Source of the DNA: Steinernema hermaphroditum
Taxonomy: Eukaryota > Nematoda > Chromadorea > Rhabditida > Steinernematidae
Direction: 5' to 3'
Length of the DNA stretch: 64,000 nt
Assembly: GCA_030435675.1 (NCBI GenBank)
Contig: CM059623.1
Coordinates: 10,256,012 to 10,320,011 of the forward strand
The notes under the pieces are model-generated. The model made no database searches and was not told the DNA's origin. It worked only from the letters and a program-made list of their open reading frames with translations. The position numbers and the translations under genes are program-made. Below are positions 10,922 through 23,300 of this stretch, piece by piece. Position 1 is the first letter of the stretch. Every line of letters begins with the position of its first letter.

Positions 10922-13043
10922 GAAGTGTATCGTTTGTTTATTCTGTAATTTTGTTTTAATAATTTGTAGTAATATAATGAAGACTTCTATTGGGTTGAAA
11001 CGTTGAAAATGACTGCTGTTAATTTGAGCGTTTCCCATCCATTAAGTACTATAACAGACAACGGGGACATCTAGCAGGTAGCTGTTACACACAGCTACTA
11101 AGCCCACATAGCGGCTCCACGAGTTCACTTATGCGTTACAGAAACGGAGGCGAAATGTTGAAAAAATGACCCTCGGGTTCTCAAAAAGTACGAGTGCCCG
11201 AGACCGCATTTTTTAAGACCCTCAGAATGGCACTCCATTTTGAGCTGAAAAATTTCTTTTTTGCTGTTTATCTATCACTCTCCCAGGTCTATCTTACTGT
11301 CATCTGTACTGATTCGTACATCACAGGAAACCACGTAGAACAAGGCAAAGAGGTCGAAAATCAGACCAAAACAGTTTTTGACCTCAAGCCTCGGACTTTC
11401 TACAAAAGGAAGAATCCGGCTCCTGTCCGAAAAGATGACTGACGTTGAGCAATCGAATGGTGAATACCTTAAGTGAAATGAGCGTTTTTGTGGTCTTTAA
11501 ACATTCACTTTTAAAAACGGTCAATTTCAATGTTTCATCTCAATACATTCATTCACTTCATGGTCCGATGATTGGGGCACTAATCGATGGCGGCATCGAC
11601 GCGATACGTTGGCGATAGCGGCCATTTATTTGCGAATGGCGCGGTCAAGTTTTTTCGAACGACGATTGATGGTCAGTTGTCGGGGCCTTTCGGCAAGAGC
11701 TGTCGACGTTCCTGTTCGTGTTCCTTAATTTGACGGATTACAATTTTTATTTACAGCTGTGCTTTTCTGTTACTCAGCAGCTTCTTGGGATTAGTCATGA
11801 GTCAGTACCGGTGTAAACAGAAGGAAGAGTGTAGTAAGATGGGAGGCGTGAGCCACATACCCGCCTAAATAAATTAAAAGTGACACTTTTTTATAATTGA
11901 GTGCGAATAGTGCGCGTCCGCAGCACCTAAAAGGGCATTCTTACGGTATCTAAAGAAGCTGAAGTGCATATTCCGTACGAGTGATTCATGTGAGAACGAA
12001 GGAAATGACGAAGATTTATGTTTGTCGACTAAGAAGAAACGATGATTTCTTTTCTCTCGTACTGATAAGACTTTCTGCTGATTTTATGACTAACAGCTTC
12101 CGACGCTCAATTTAAACATTCCCACCCTAGGCGGGGTCCATAAATCAGCCATTCAGACCGTTTGGTGCCATTCTTATCCTAATTGATGACCGCCTAGAAG
12201 ATTTGTAGTTGTCGCCTCGAAGTTCACCTCACGCCAGATGCTTCCCCTGAGGGATCACGCCGGTCATCTGGGTTGTTCTCTTCCGCTGCACTCCACTTGA
12301 CGAATGTGATGGATGGGTGTGCAATCAATTTGCAAATTTCGGAGGATTTACATACCGAAGGCTCTCCAGCGCTCCAATCAGTGTAGTTCTAGTTCTATTT
12401 GGAGTGTCTTCTATCTATGGAGGCGTCGTCCTCAACGTGCAAAAGAACGTGTTTTAAAAAATTAACCCTTTAGCGGTTTTAGAATTTAAGACCCTCTTCC
12501 CCACAAAAAGGGTGCTTCATTGTACCATAAGTTCTCTGTTCAACCGGATTTAGAGTCTAAACTCTAAACGTTCACAGAAACTCGAATCGAGCTTGCATGG
12601 CCTCTTAATTGTGAATGCCTCTTTCGGAAGGAACATGTCCCCATATGCACATGCCGGAAACCTCTCATTTCCATATCTCCGACGGCGGCCATCACTCTCC
12701 TTCACAAAAACGCCACTTTCCCTTTCCGCGCAAGTGGCAATTGGACGTTTCGCAATTCGCCGCGCGTCGCCAGAGTCCGACCAGGCGCTGTCCATTGTCG
12801 CGTATGGCGCGGTGACCTCCGACGTTGTTTATGCAATGCTCGGAACTCTCCCTCATTGCATATGAGTCCTTTTCCCTGCGGCCGCTTTCCCGGCGACTGA
12901 TAAGACCCTCCGCGAACTCGGCTGTAATGTGTGTCTCTGCAGCCGACTGGGCTGTTTAATTGAATTGTGAGCCTTTTTATGGTCCCGCCGCGAACAGATG
13001 TGTACCTATTCATCGTGTTCTGTTTGCTTAGGCTGGTCTGGAA
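10922..13043 (+). other. 2.1-kb spacer without a supportable gene
   Basis: AT-rich sequence with only short, splice-unsupported frames. The last 500 bp before the metalloproteinase start is more GC-rich and contains overlapping open frames on both strands without homology that I recognise. An 8-bp inverted pair near 12127/12190 has too long a loop to call. Confidence 0.4.
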
Positions 13044-16000
13044 ATGCTCCTTTTCCTCTTGCTCTGCGTCGGAACATGCGCGATCAACATTCGAGAGGAG
13101 GAGGTGAGACGGCTTCTCTTTGCGCACTTCTGACCCTTTCGATTAGATCGAGTATCTCGAGAGATTCGGGTACATCGACAACAGTGGTCCCGCCGCGCAG
13201 AGAACGGAACAGTTCCTGAAGGAGCGGATACGCGAGTTCCAAGAGATGGCGGCGTTGCCGATGACGGGGGAGATGGATGACGCCACGAGGCGAATGATGA
13301 GGACGCCGAGATGTGGACGGAAGGATCACGTCGCCAAAGACAGGTTGGTCGTTATCTCGAGGAAGACGGGTAGCTTTGACCGCGTTCGAAAAAAAATCAT
13401 TATCTATTCATGTGCTCGAACACGAGCTCCAAACATTCCACTGAATCCTAAATGCGCCCCTATCTTGATCAGCTGTTTTGAGTGCAACATTGGTCGTTTC
13501 AAATTTCAAAGAAGGAGCTTTATTTGAGACTACAGCTGTTACAAACGAGATCGGAAAACAGTTTCGTTGTTGGATTATTTAGAACTTTAGGTTACCATCT
13601 ACCACCTTTTTAGGGTCGCTTTTATCTTCTGAGCTTAAGAGGCTTGAGAAGTTAATTGACAGTTGATATAACATGTAGGAAACAAGGTATGTGGCCACGG
13701 GTCGTCGAACCGAGAATCTCCTATGCTACAAATTTGCGTCAGAATTGAAAAATGTCAAAAATCAAGGAATTTTGAGATGCATTTTCTAAGATGAGACAGG
13801 AAAACTGCTCGATGTGACCCGACATTTAAGACCAAAAAAAGCCAAATTGGCAAACTGGATTTTAGTTCTGTAAGCAGATCACCCGATTCACCATAATCAC
13901 TCACCATAATCTCTTTTTTGAAAAAGTACACCATTTCATCTCTGGTTTATTCCCCTTAGCATCTACGTTATCAAATGGCCCGAATCCCATTTCATCCGAT
14001 CCTGTCACTGCTCTCGTCTTTCAGGTTTCGCCGCCACCATCGATCGCGCCGACGAGCGCGCTATACAGCGAAATGGCCGAAAACCGATCTCACCTTCTGG
14101 TAAGTTTTTGCTTTTAACGCGTTTCCTCGCCTCGCCATCGACAGTTGCCCGGTGGACAGCTGCGGCGTGCCTGGCGGTGAAAGCCGCGCGCGGGGCTATC
14201 CGACGGTTTTTGTGCCCTGGAGTGACCCCTCCATTGCTTTGAACTCAAAAAGTGTAAACCGATAGATGAAGCGAAGCCCGGAAGGTTGTGCAAAGTAATC
14301 GATTTGTTAGAGAACAGTCCCAAAAGGGCGCAGAAAGAAACGGCTTTTTATTGATAGAGAGCTAATGACTAACTTCTTGGTTTCCGTTGGTCAGAACTAA
14401 CTCTACATATCTTCACACACATCTTCTTCGTCCAAACCCAGCACTGACGGGCAGGGTCCACACCCAATTTTGTTGACATCCACTGGGCGATTCCCCACCA
14501 CTTCTCCAGTTGTGCTCACGAGCATTTGCTCTTTCCCAGTTGAGTTCACTTGGGCCCTGAACGTGCAGCTTTCTAGAAAGGAACATCTCAGTCATGCACC
14601 CACAACGAAGCTCACCAGAGCTAGAACACTTCGCGGTTAGTTGGAGCACTGGGTCGTGACCTTCTTGTGGCTGGACGTAATAACACGTGGAGTCGAGGCA
14701 CATACAGTATTCGTGGTTCATGTCAGAGCAGGAATACTGTAAGACGATATCTTTGGACGTCCGCTCCTCCGGGTCAACTTTGTAATAACGAAAAGTTCCG
14801 AATGGTGCGCAGTTACACACTGAAAATGGCCGTTTGAATAGGGCATAGATAGCTTTGAGACCTTGGAAAGTGACGTGTTCACCCTCTTGAATCTGGGAAA
14901 CATCTCCTTCGTTCATGGCGCCGTCGACATAAAGAGTGGCTACGTAGTCTGTGTGGTTCGCCTCCATTCGACAAAGAGTGCCGTTCCCTGAACACTTCGT
15001 TATATAACAGGGCAGAAGATCATCCCACCGGCCGATGATTCCCAACCAGAAGGCAGACATCCTGCGCTGAACCGGATAAACATGGCCGATGCGAAGAAAA
15101 GGGAATAATCTACCATGATTGAGGACGTCGAGGATGAGTCTCACTTCCTTAAATGGTCTTATGTGGAACGAACTCAGCAGGGGTCTAATTAAACGACGCT
15201 TTGGAAAGCCAAAGTGTTATAATTGGGTTTCGCTCTTTGTGGCCGCAGGGGAATGTTTAAACAATAGGATATAGGTCAGTAGCTATTTTTTGAACTCAAA
15301 AGTGAAGATGTGTGAAATCTGGGAATCTTCTTGGATACGGTCTTTTCTAATTCTTTTGAAACTTCCATTGTCCTCTTTTACTGACTTTCATCAGAGAGCA
15401 TTCCTTCCAAAAATTGTTCAATGAATCAGGATCAGCTGAAGGTTGACCATTTCCAGAGAGTTCCTCATTCGATCACATCTAGTTCTACTCCGTAGTGATT
15501 TTAGTCCTTTTCGTGTCTGCAAAGAAAGATGCAGATCTATCCCCTGCGCTGTCAGAATACTGTCTCTTGCGTGTGGCGTTAAGTGATGACTCTAAACAAC
15601 CGACACTTTCGTCCTCACACCAAGTTCTTGCACCTAAATCTCCTCCTTTGTCCTTTCCATATCTCCCTCTGCAACCGCGTTCCGTCTGCTGGTCGTCTGC
15701 CGTTCCGCGTCGCCAAGTGCTGCACTTTGGCCCTCGCACCTCGCCGAAACTTTGGCGGCCCGTGGGCATCTGCTTCTGCCCACGGCGACCGCCCCGCCCC
15801 GGCGCTGACCCGGCCGACAACAGGCGTCCCGAGCCCGAGGAGCGTTGTCCAAATCACTCTCCTCGGTCTGTTCCCTCCGGATGGTCGGCTTTGTCCTCTC
15901 CCCTCGTCTTCGACCCGCTCCACTTACTCAGTCGGTTGACGATGTAGATTTCGCTCAAGTCATCACAACCCCCTTGAGTAAGTTGAGCGAGTCGGATCGA

Positions 16001-18731
16001 TTTCTGACAACTGTCGGGGGATCATCCTCCTCGTCCCTGGCCGCTAGCGCTGATCTGTGACCACTGAGGGCTTGTAGTTGCTCCATGTTTCATGGTAAGG
16101 TGTGCTTTTTGCTGTTCTGAGCGTTGTGGACCCTGATCACTTAGTCAGAATTTGTGAAAAAGTTTAGACTACCTTCGCAGGTCAGGATCAAGATCACATT
16201 CTTTAACCGATCAAAAGGGCATCATTTATATATTGAAAGAGGTCACCGTTTGGATATGGTTCTAGGTTCCAGGTTCCATCAGCTGGTACACGCATTTGCA
16301 CCCATAAACCCAAAGTCTGCCCAGAAATGTTTATTTTTCGGATGTTTATGAAGGCACATCGGCCACAGACGCCCTTTCCGATCTCTTCACGGCGCCTTCG
16401 CACATCTCCATTCATCGATTTTATCGCACATCTGTGACACGTGCAACGTTTTTTGGTGAACTTTGGGACAGATTTCGATGACGTTTTTCGCTAATGCGAA
16501 ACCAATGGGTACTGATGATGACGCACTTCCTGCCTTTAAAACTGCACAAGAGGAAGTCATTAATTTGGACGGAGGTCTTTGGATCCTTGGAGTGCACTTG
16601 AACTGAGCAATCCAATCCAATAAAGCTCAATCACTAAGGTGTATAGATGACTAGCTCTTGTCCAGATTCTGAACCTCCTCATAAACAACAAACAGAACGG
16701 ATCATTTCAGGCTGAAGAACACCCCCCGATCTGTGCCCGACAGGGATCGCCTCCGCCGAGAGATCACCGCGGCGTTCCGTGCGTGGCAGGACGTTTCGGC
16801 CCTCAGATTCTCCGAAACGAAGAGCGTTCATGGGCGCGACGTCGATATCGCCATCAGTTTCGAGCGTGGCGCCCACGGCGACGCGTACACCTTCAAAGGC
16901 CCCGAGGACCCGGTGCTGGCGCACGCGTTCCCCTACTACGCCTACAGCGGCATCGGCGGCGACGTGCACTTCAACGGCGACAAGAACTTCCAGGTCGACC
17001 CCGTGTCGGCCAACCGCAACGCGCGTTTCTCAGGCAAGTGCTTCTTCTTCGGGCTCACTGTGCCTGCGGCTGGCGGACAGCTGTTGGCGACGGAGTTTAT
17101 AACGCGACAGCGACCTTAAGCCGCTCGGGAGGTCAGCAGAAGTCGGTGGCGGCGACGTTCCAGGGGGCCGCAGAGGGGATTACGTTGGGCGTTGCGACGA
17201 CGGAAATGTGTGGGAAAGGCGATTGATGACAAGCTGTTGAGGGCCCGGTGATGACCGGAGAGTGATCGGAGGGGCAGAGGAAAGGATTACTGTAGCGAAG
17301 AAAAAGTGCAATAAACAGCGAATCATTAAACGTTCTCTGAGTGCTGATTGTAATGACTAGGAAATGGGTTTTATGTAGCAAAGAATGGCGCGAAAACTAC
17401 CAAAAAAGACCGCTGATTCCGATGAACGTGTGTTCTGTTCAAGCTTATGATGCTCTTGTAGGAAGGTTCTGTTCAAGTTACATACGTCCACCTCGTAAAC
17501 CTATCCCCAACTCAATTTCTGGCAGTTTTTTGAACAGTTCATATGTCATCAAGCTTTCACTCCGTATACAATACGGTATTTTCAGAAATCATCTTCCGCC
17601 CCATCGCGATGCACGAGATTGGTCACAGCCTCGGACTCGAGCACTCCTACGACAAGGAGTCGATCATGTTTGCCTATTACGAGCACGACAGAGGAGAGCC
17701 GAGGCTGTCCACGAGGGACATCTACGACATTCAGTCGATATATGGTCGAAACACTGATCCGAATATCGGTCAAGAAGCTCACAAAGAAAGCACTGCGACG
17801 ACAACTACAACAACGACGACGGAAGCCCCAAGGTGGCAGATTCCTGTGGCCGACGAGGGGAATCAGGAAATGGTGCTTCCTGATCCTTGTTCTGCTCGGA
17901 TCGGCGCCGCCACCGTCATTCGAAATGAGCTGTTCATGTTCCAGGTATCCCTAAATGTTCATCGGATCTTTCAAATCATAGAATATGCATCGTTGTATCT
18001 GACGCCGCCGTTTAGGACGCATGGTTCTGGCGCTTTCACGGCGGGAAACTGCACGGTCGTCCCACTTTGATATCATCCTTCTACGAGGACCTACCGTATC
18101 CCGTGGACGCTGCTATGGAAATAGACGACCAAGTCTTTTTCTTTGTCGGCAAGTACTCTCTTCTCCTCCTATCTTAAGACCCCATTTCCAGGAAAACAAG
18201 TGCATATCTATCACGAGCGGCGAAAAGTAGGCGTGCAGCCACTTAAGGCCTTGGGTCTTCCGGCCAGTCTGCAGAAGGTGCGCCTCGCGTACAGATGGAA
18301 ATTTGGAAATCAGATCAACTACTACATTTGGGCCGAAGACGAGTACTGGAAGCTGGATCTGGCCTCGATGGAGGTCGAGCTGGACTATCCCAGGAAGGTG
18401 GATACCTTTTGGAGGGGCGTTCCCGAAGACGCCTCGGCCGCTTTCGACTCTAAAGAAGGTGACTTAGAAGGGCCATCTTGTAAGGTGAAATGCGAATCTA
18501 GGTCTATTTTTCGTGGCCAAAGACAAAATCTACAAATTCGACGGCGTCAAAGCCAAGACTTCTCCTCCGACTCCTCTCATTCTCCACTTCGAACACTGCA
18601 AGAGTCAGCCCTACACCCACAGAATCGTGAAATCGTCCTACTCCTCCCAAACTGCGGACTCAAACTCCTCAAACGGGTTCACCTATTCACTTGTATTTAT
18701 TGTTGTTTTGAAAGTTTTATTGTCGTTCTAG
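13044..18731 (+). CDS. matrix metalloproteinase (MMP, M10A) with hemopexin domain and probable GPI anchor
   Basis: Secreted or membrane-anchored zinc endopeptidase of the extracellular matrix. Exons 13044..13103, 13147..13343, 14025..14099, 16711..17033, 17586..17944, 18016..18148, 18192..18458 and 18502..18731 give 547 aa. Order: signal peptide (MLLFLLLCVGTCA), pro-domain with cysteine switch PRCGRKDH (Cys76), basic RSRRRAR furin-like site, catalytic domain from KWPKTDLTFW with HGDAYTF and LAHAFP metal sites, zinc motif HEIGHSLGLEH (about 228) and Met-turn SIMF. Then come a Thr-rich hinge and a four-blade hemopexin domain closed by Cys...Cys. The C-terminus ends in a hydrophobic tail (TYSLVFIVVLKVLLSF), which suggests a GPI anchor as reported for C. 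elegans ZMP-1. Two introns begin with GC (17034 and 18149). Intron 3 (2.6 kb) hosts an antisense gene. Confidence 0.92.
14403..15060 (-). CDS. nested antisense gene for a cysteine-rich protein
   Basis: Lies on the opposite strand inside the large third intron of the metalloproteinase gene. Two exons, 15060..14616 and 14572..14403, join in frame across a 43-nt intron (GTGAGC...TTTCTAG) to give about 204 aa. At least a dozen cysteines are spread through the chain (CYITKCSGNGTLC, CNCAPFG, CSDMNHEYCMCLDSTC, IGCGPCPS), which suggests a disulfide-rich extracellular protein. The 5' end is unresolved: the open frame runs on to 15144, where a GTGAG donor-like site and a CGCAG acceptor just before the ATG hint at an upstream exon that could carry a signal peptide. 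I recognise no family. Confidence 0.6.
15145..16710 (+). other. rest of metalloproteinase intron 3, with a GC-rich patch
   Basis: No confident gene. About 15660-16060 is conspicuously GC-rich for an intron and is open in several frames on both strands (e.g. a plus-strand frame ending SSSSLAASADL). An unrecognised exon is possible, but I could not build a spliced model. Confidence 0.3.
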
Positions 18732-19612
18732 ATACTGTGGCTATAAAGACACCTTACGGGATTCAGTTCCATTCGTGTTCAGTACAATAAGACATTCTTT
18801 AAAGCTCTAAAGGCTCTTTTCATTTGTGTCCTAGCGATCGATTATCCTTACATGAAGCCGAAGTTTCGCTGAAGCATTGAAGCCGCCAGGTTTTCCGGTG
18901 ATGGGAGTCAAATTCCAACAATATACATAGTGCTCTACCGCCGCGCCTCTTCGCCTCTTTGACGCCTGCCCACACTGAAAGGATTCTTCGTCGACTTTCG
19001 CGATGCTACCATTGAAGCTACCACAATAAGGAACAAGGAAAACAATTGTGGTATCCACCTTGAACATGACGAACACGTTCATATTCGATTTTATGTTTGC
19101 CCGAATTGCGATCCTTTGATTTTTGTTTTGCAAATTAAGACAATGGAGACAAGAAGAATACAGTGGTGGGACAAACGCGCTCGCATGCTTGCCTCACCAA
19201 TGTCGGTACCAGTTACACAGAAACACAGAACACCTTCTTCGAAACGATGTCTTCCTGTCATAAATGAAGCAGTTGGCACAATTCTTGAACGGATAAAAGC
19301 CAAGATTTAAATTTGCATTTCAGATCCACACGTCTCGATTTAGAAGCCTAAATGGTCTGATTCAACCCAACAAATTCCTATGGAGTCACATGGTCAGTTC
19401 TGATGCCGGCTAGTGAACAGCGACAAACAAAAGCGGCCTGTTTGTGCACTGTCTAAACACAAACCGAGATAAGCGAACCTAAACTGTAAACAACGTTACC
19501 TTCTTCGTCGAATTTTCAAACCTCAGCGCTAAACAATATTTGCTTTCTTATCTTCCCCTTCTCGAACAGATCATAAAAGCACTTCGCACCCACGTAGATG
19601 CATTCCTTTCCC
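18732..19612 (+). other. spacer between the two metalloproteinase genes
   Basis: Short frames only: minus-strand about 19090..18831, and plus-strand 19143..19310 (METRRIQWWDKRARML...). Neither shows splice support or a recognisable family. An ATAAAAG element at about 19573 lies 40 bp before the next ATG and could serve as a TATA box. Confidence 0.35.
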
Positions 19613-20378
19613 ATGGTTTCCAGATACCTGATTGCACTTCTGCTGCTTGTTGGCCTTTGTAGTGGCCATCGACACGCCAAGAAGGTAAGATTCTGAGCGC
19701 GGTTCGCCTCATTTTAAGTACAACAGATCCGGAGGCGCGCGAACGAGAACGAACGCTGGGACAGAACGGATCTAACCTATTGGGTCCTAAACGCCCCTAC
19801 GTCTATCCCGGATGTCCGCACCGTTCGCCACGAGATCGCGCAGGCCTTCAAGCTGTGGTCGGACGTGTCGAGACTCAGCTTCAGAGAGGCGAACAGCCCT
19901 GCAGAGGCCGACATCGTCCTCAGCTTTGAGGAACGGGACCACGGCGACGGAAACCCTTTCTATGCAGACGACCTTGGCCATGCCTTCATGCCCGGAAGTC
20001 ACGAACTGAACGGGAAGGTGCACTTCAATAACGACTACAACTTCCAGGTGGAACCTGTCTCCGAGGAACGTTTCAGAAAATTCTCAGGCAAGATCTCTAA
20101 CATCAAGTGCGTACAAGTAGATGCCATGTTCAGAATACCATCTAAGAACCGTCGCCGCTCATCACATCGGCCACGCTCTCGGGGTTAGGCATGTCGAAGA
20201 CAAGATGGCGATCATGAGTCCGAAGTACAAGCACTCTGAGCAGAATCCTCGACTCAGCCAGGAGGACATCGTTGCGATTCAGGCCCTCTACGGAAGAAAC
20301 GAACCGATGCCGCGATCCAGAAGACACCTTTCTGAAGAGTCGGATGAGTCTTTAAACCATGTCTTGTTTAGCCTTTGA
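19613..20378 (+). CDS. MMP-like protein lacking pro-domain and catalytic Glu (probable pseudoenzyme)
   Basis: Exons 19613..19684, 19727..20087 and 20134..20378 encode 225 aa. A signal peptide (MVSRYLIALLLLVGLCSG) is followed almost directly by a basic KKIRRRAN stretch and the catalytic-domain start WDRTDLTYWVLN. There is no pro-domain or cysteine switch. The HGDGNPF and LGHAFMPG metal-site motifs are kept. The active-site helix reads HHIGHALGVRH: all three zinc-binding histidines remain, but the general-base glutamate (residue 139) is histidine. A Met (AIMSP) stands where the Met-turn belongs. No hemopexin domain follows. The first catalytic intron begins with GC (20088) at the same codon as in the upstream paralog, which shows a tandem duplication. 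A polyadenylation signal AATAAA lies at 20427. It may act as a zinc-binding scaffold or inhibitor-like decoy, which is inference. Confidence 0.85.
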
Positions 20379-23300
20379 GTCGAAAGTTAAAACGGCCACA
20401 TACGTTAACAACAATTTTTGTGTCATAATAAAGAACAAGACATCTGTGAAGCTGCCACTGGGATCAAGTGCTCCTCACCTTTGATATGTTTGGACATACA
20501 GCTTCGAAAGCAGTGAAAGTCCGTTAGACCTTCGTGTTTTCATGATCTTTCGTCGATCGCAAGTTTAGCGATCAGAAAACTTCACATCTAAACTCAGAAC
20601 AGGCTTGCAGTTGAGTACGGTATTTGTGCACAGCCCATAGATAGCAGATTGCCATTCTTTATAAGACTCTCTTGAGCGAAGCCAACCAAGATCATTCTAT
20701 ACGAAAATCATTAAACGTTGTTGAAAGAAGAATCACAACAAAGTCGGAAATGAAAAACCCTAGATTAATACACAGAGCCGCGTAATGAAACCATCTTCCT
20801 CTAAGCATTCCATGATACTTTTCCAAAATTTAGTGCGGTCTGTATTGGCAGTGAACAGAGTTGCCCGGGTACCCGAAGTTTCGCGTAAACGATTGTCTGG
20901 TCAAGAAGGCCGTCGCCGCCCGTAGTTCCACCGACTTCGGTTGCGGGCTTCCCGACTCGATAACCCGATCCCGACAACTCTGGCAGTGCCGACCGTCATG
21001 GATATCAGCATCCCCGTATCCCTGTATCCCTGTATTATAATATTATAATCCCTGTACCTCATGAAATTCGAATCATTTGTTCGATCAGAAGAATATACAT
21101 TCGAATGCGCCCGCAATGCACATTGTGGTCGCAGAGTCGAACTTGTCTCCAGGAGTTCTTGCCTGTGATCACATGGAAAACTACAGGACTGTACGTGAAG
21201 ATCATGTGCTCTATGACAAAGATGCGGCGACTGATGAAGTGTGATGATGTCTTTTGCGCCAAAAACAGGTCCTTGTAATTGTGTTTTTGACTCTACGATC
21301 GTTCTGGTTCCATCAATCAGTGAACTCATCATCCTTTCATATTTTCGGACAAAGCAGGCAGCTGCTTTTCATCTCCGACTTCTACCTATCCTCACACAAG
21401 GGAACAAGCTATGTGTGTGCTTAACGTAGCCTTGAAAACTGCTTCTGCAAATACAACCTTGATTATAAATCGCAGACGAAAAGATCAACCTCGGCTTAGT
21501 TCCCACCTTGCGCTAATGCACATCGGTTGCATCAATCGTTCCTGTTCCCTGTTCTGCTTCTTCTTCGAATTCTCTGACATTCCGAACAACTGTTTACCCA
21601 CCGTTCGCTTCACACCTCTCTCCTAAAACACCACACACATCGTCGTCATCCAAAGCAAATACGTCTCTTTGCACCACCGATGGCCCTCTTCGCGCGTTGT
21701 TTTCAAAACCACTTCTTCTGATTCGTCTAGAAGAAGCACGCGACGGCTTTGTTTTGGTGACGCCACTCCGCCGAGTGGGTCGATATTTCTCCGCTCGTTC
21801 CAATCTCCCCCATCGCTCACCTCGTGGCGTGGTTAAGCCAATTTTATGACCTTGACGCAGTAATCTTCGGTTAACAGATGGCAACTCTGTCACTAGAAGA
21901 TGATGTCAGCCCGGCTTTGTCGGCGAAAGCTTTTCGTTTTGTTCGTTTTGCTCGTTTTGAACGCTTTTTTTCGTGCTTTATCGGACCAAGTGTTGGATAA
22001 AAAACAAACGTGATGTGGATCGCAGACGATCTCTGATTTGCGGACTCGTTTTTATCGCATTTCATATCCTTTCAACGCTTCACTGTTCACTTAATCGCGA
22101 AATCTTACGCAATATTTCGTAAACAAGGCAATCGTCTTCAGAATGGAGACATTGACATTCAGGCCCAGTACAATCGAGAAAATTCGACCTACCTCCAACT
22201 TCACCGATCTAATTTTTTAAATGAATCTATTCGTTGTTCATTCCAATTTTTTGATTCTGGACCTTGACGTCGCTGTGAACTTCGCTAAATCGAGAATGTT
22301 TAGATTGATCTTTAATTTGGTCCGTGCTGAAAAAAATGCGAATTTTAAGGTTCCGCCCATACTTTATCGAAACGTACTCTGAATAAAAGCAATAGCTCAT
22401 GTTGTATGAGTGGCTATCGTTCAGATTTTTTGACTACTTTACGAACGACTAAGAGTCCGTCTCCGATACTTGAGGATCACGTGAATTTTTCTCTGTTTTC
22501 GAAAATTCTGTTTTGCCGTCACAAAATAAAGTGCAACATTGCTCATCTCGTTCCATCACTCTCGTGCACATTCCGTGCGCACCCGTGGGGATCTGTGCGC
22601 AATTTGCATAGTAACTCTGCATTTCCTATTCAAGCGCTTTTTGCCATTGCCATTTTTGCCAAAGCGACTGGTGCTTTTTTCACACACACCTACCCCGCAA
22701 GATGCAGAATATCGATCGCACTTTCAAATTTGATCTTTGTGCAGATGCGGACTCGTAAAAATATCACATCACACTGTGCCTTCTTGTGACAGTCCTTCGT
22801 TCCCCTTGGCTATAAACAGAGGCGAAGAGGAAAGAGGAACATTCCATTTTCATTGACGTATTTCGTCCTCTCCCACCGCTTGTCAAAACGACTGCTTGTC
22901 AGAATTTGACTTCTTCGCGAAGTCCACCCAATCTCAGCTGCGAAAACAGTTCAGAATACCTCCGGTCCGCTGTACTTTACTTTCTCTTCGGTGGAATTTG
23001 GACAAAGTTGAGTTTTCTCTGTTTTGTCGGTTGTTATGGGCATTTATTAAAAGATAGCCATCCTTTTTCGTGTCTCGCTATAGCGCAACTTTAGGTGAGA
23101 GAGGAAAGTTTACAGTTCAGGTGTTTTCTGTTCTAAGTACTTCGTTCGAGTTCATTCACTGTTTGTTTCTGTGATGCAGAAACAAAAGAAATGATTGCAG
23201 AAGTTTCCCTTTTTAAGATTTCGGAAAAATGGTCTAAATGTGTAAAAAATGAATGTTTATTGGTATAATTATTTCACACATTTCGCTAGTTTTTCGAATA

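Noticed and set aside
12127..12198. Hairpin with CCTAGGCGG/CCGCCTAG arms and a TGATGA-like box
   Set aside because: Only 8 bp of stem with a loop of over 50 nt; insufficient to call a snoRNA or other RNA gene.
15485..15947. Overlapping GC-rich frames on both strands inside the MMP intron
   Set aside because: Multiple frames are open only because of high GC; no splice-consistent model, domain or start context.
22406..22789. 127-codon frame in the gene-poor region
   Set aside because: No splice sites, domain, or codon pattern like the neighbours; length is within chance for this composition.
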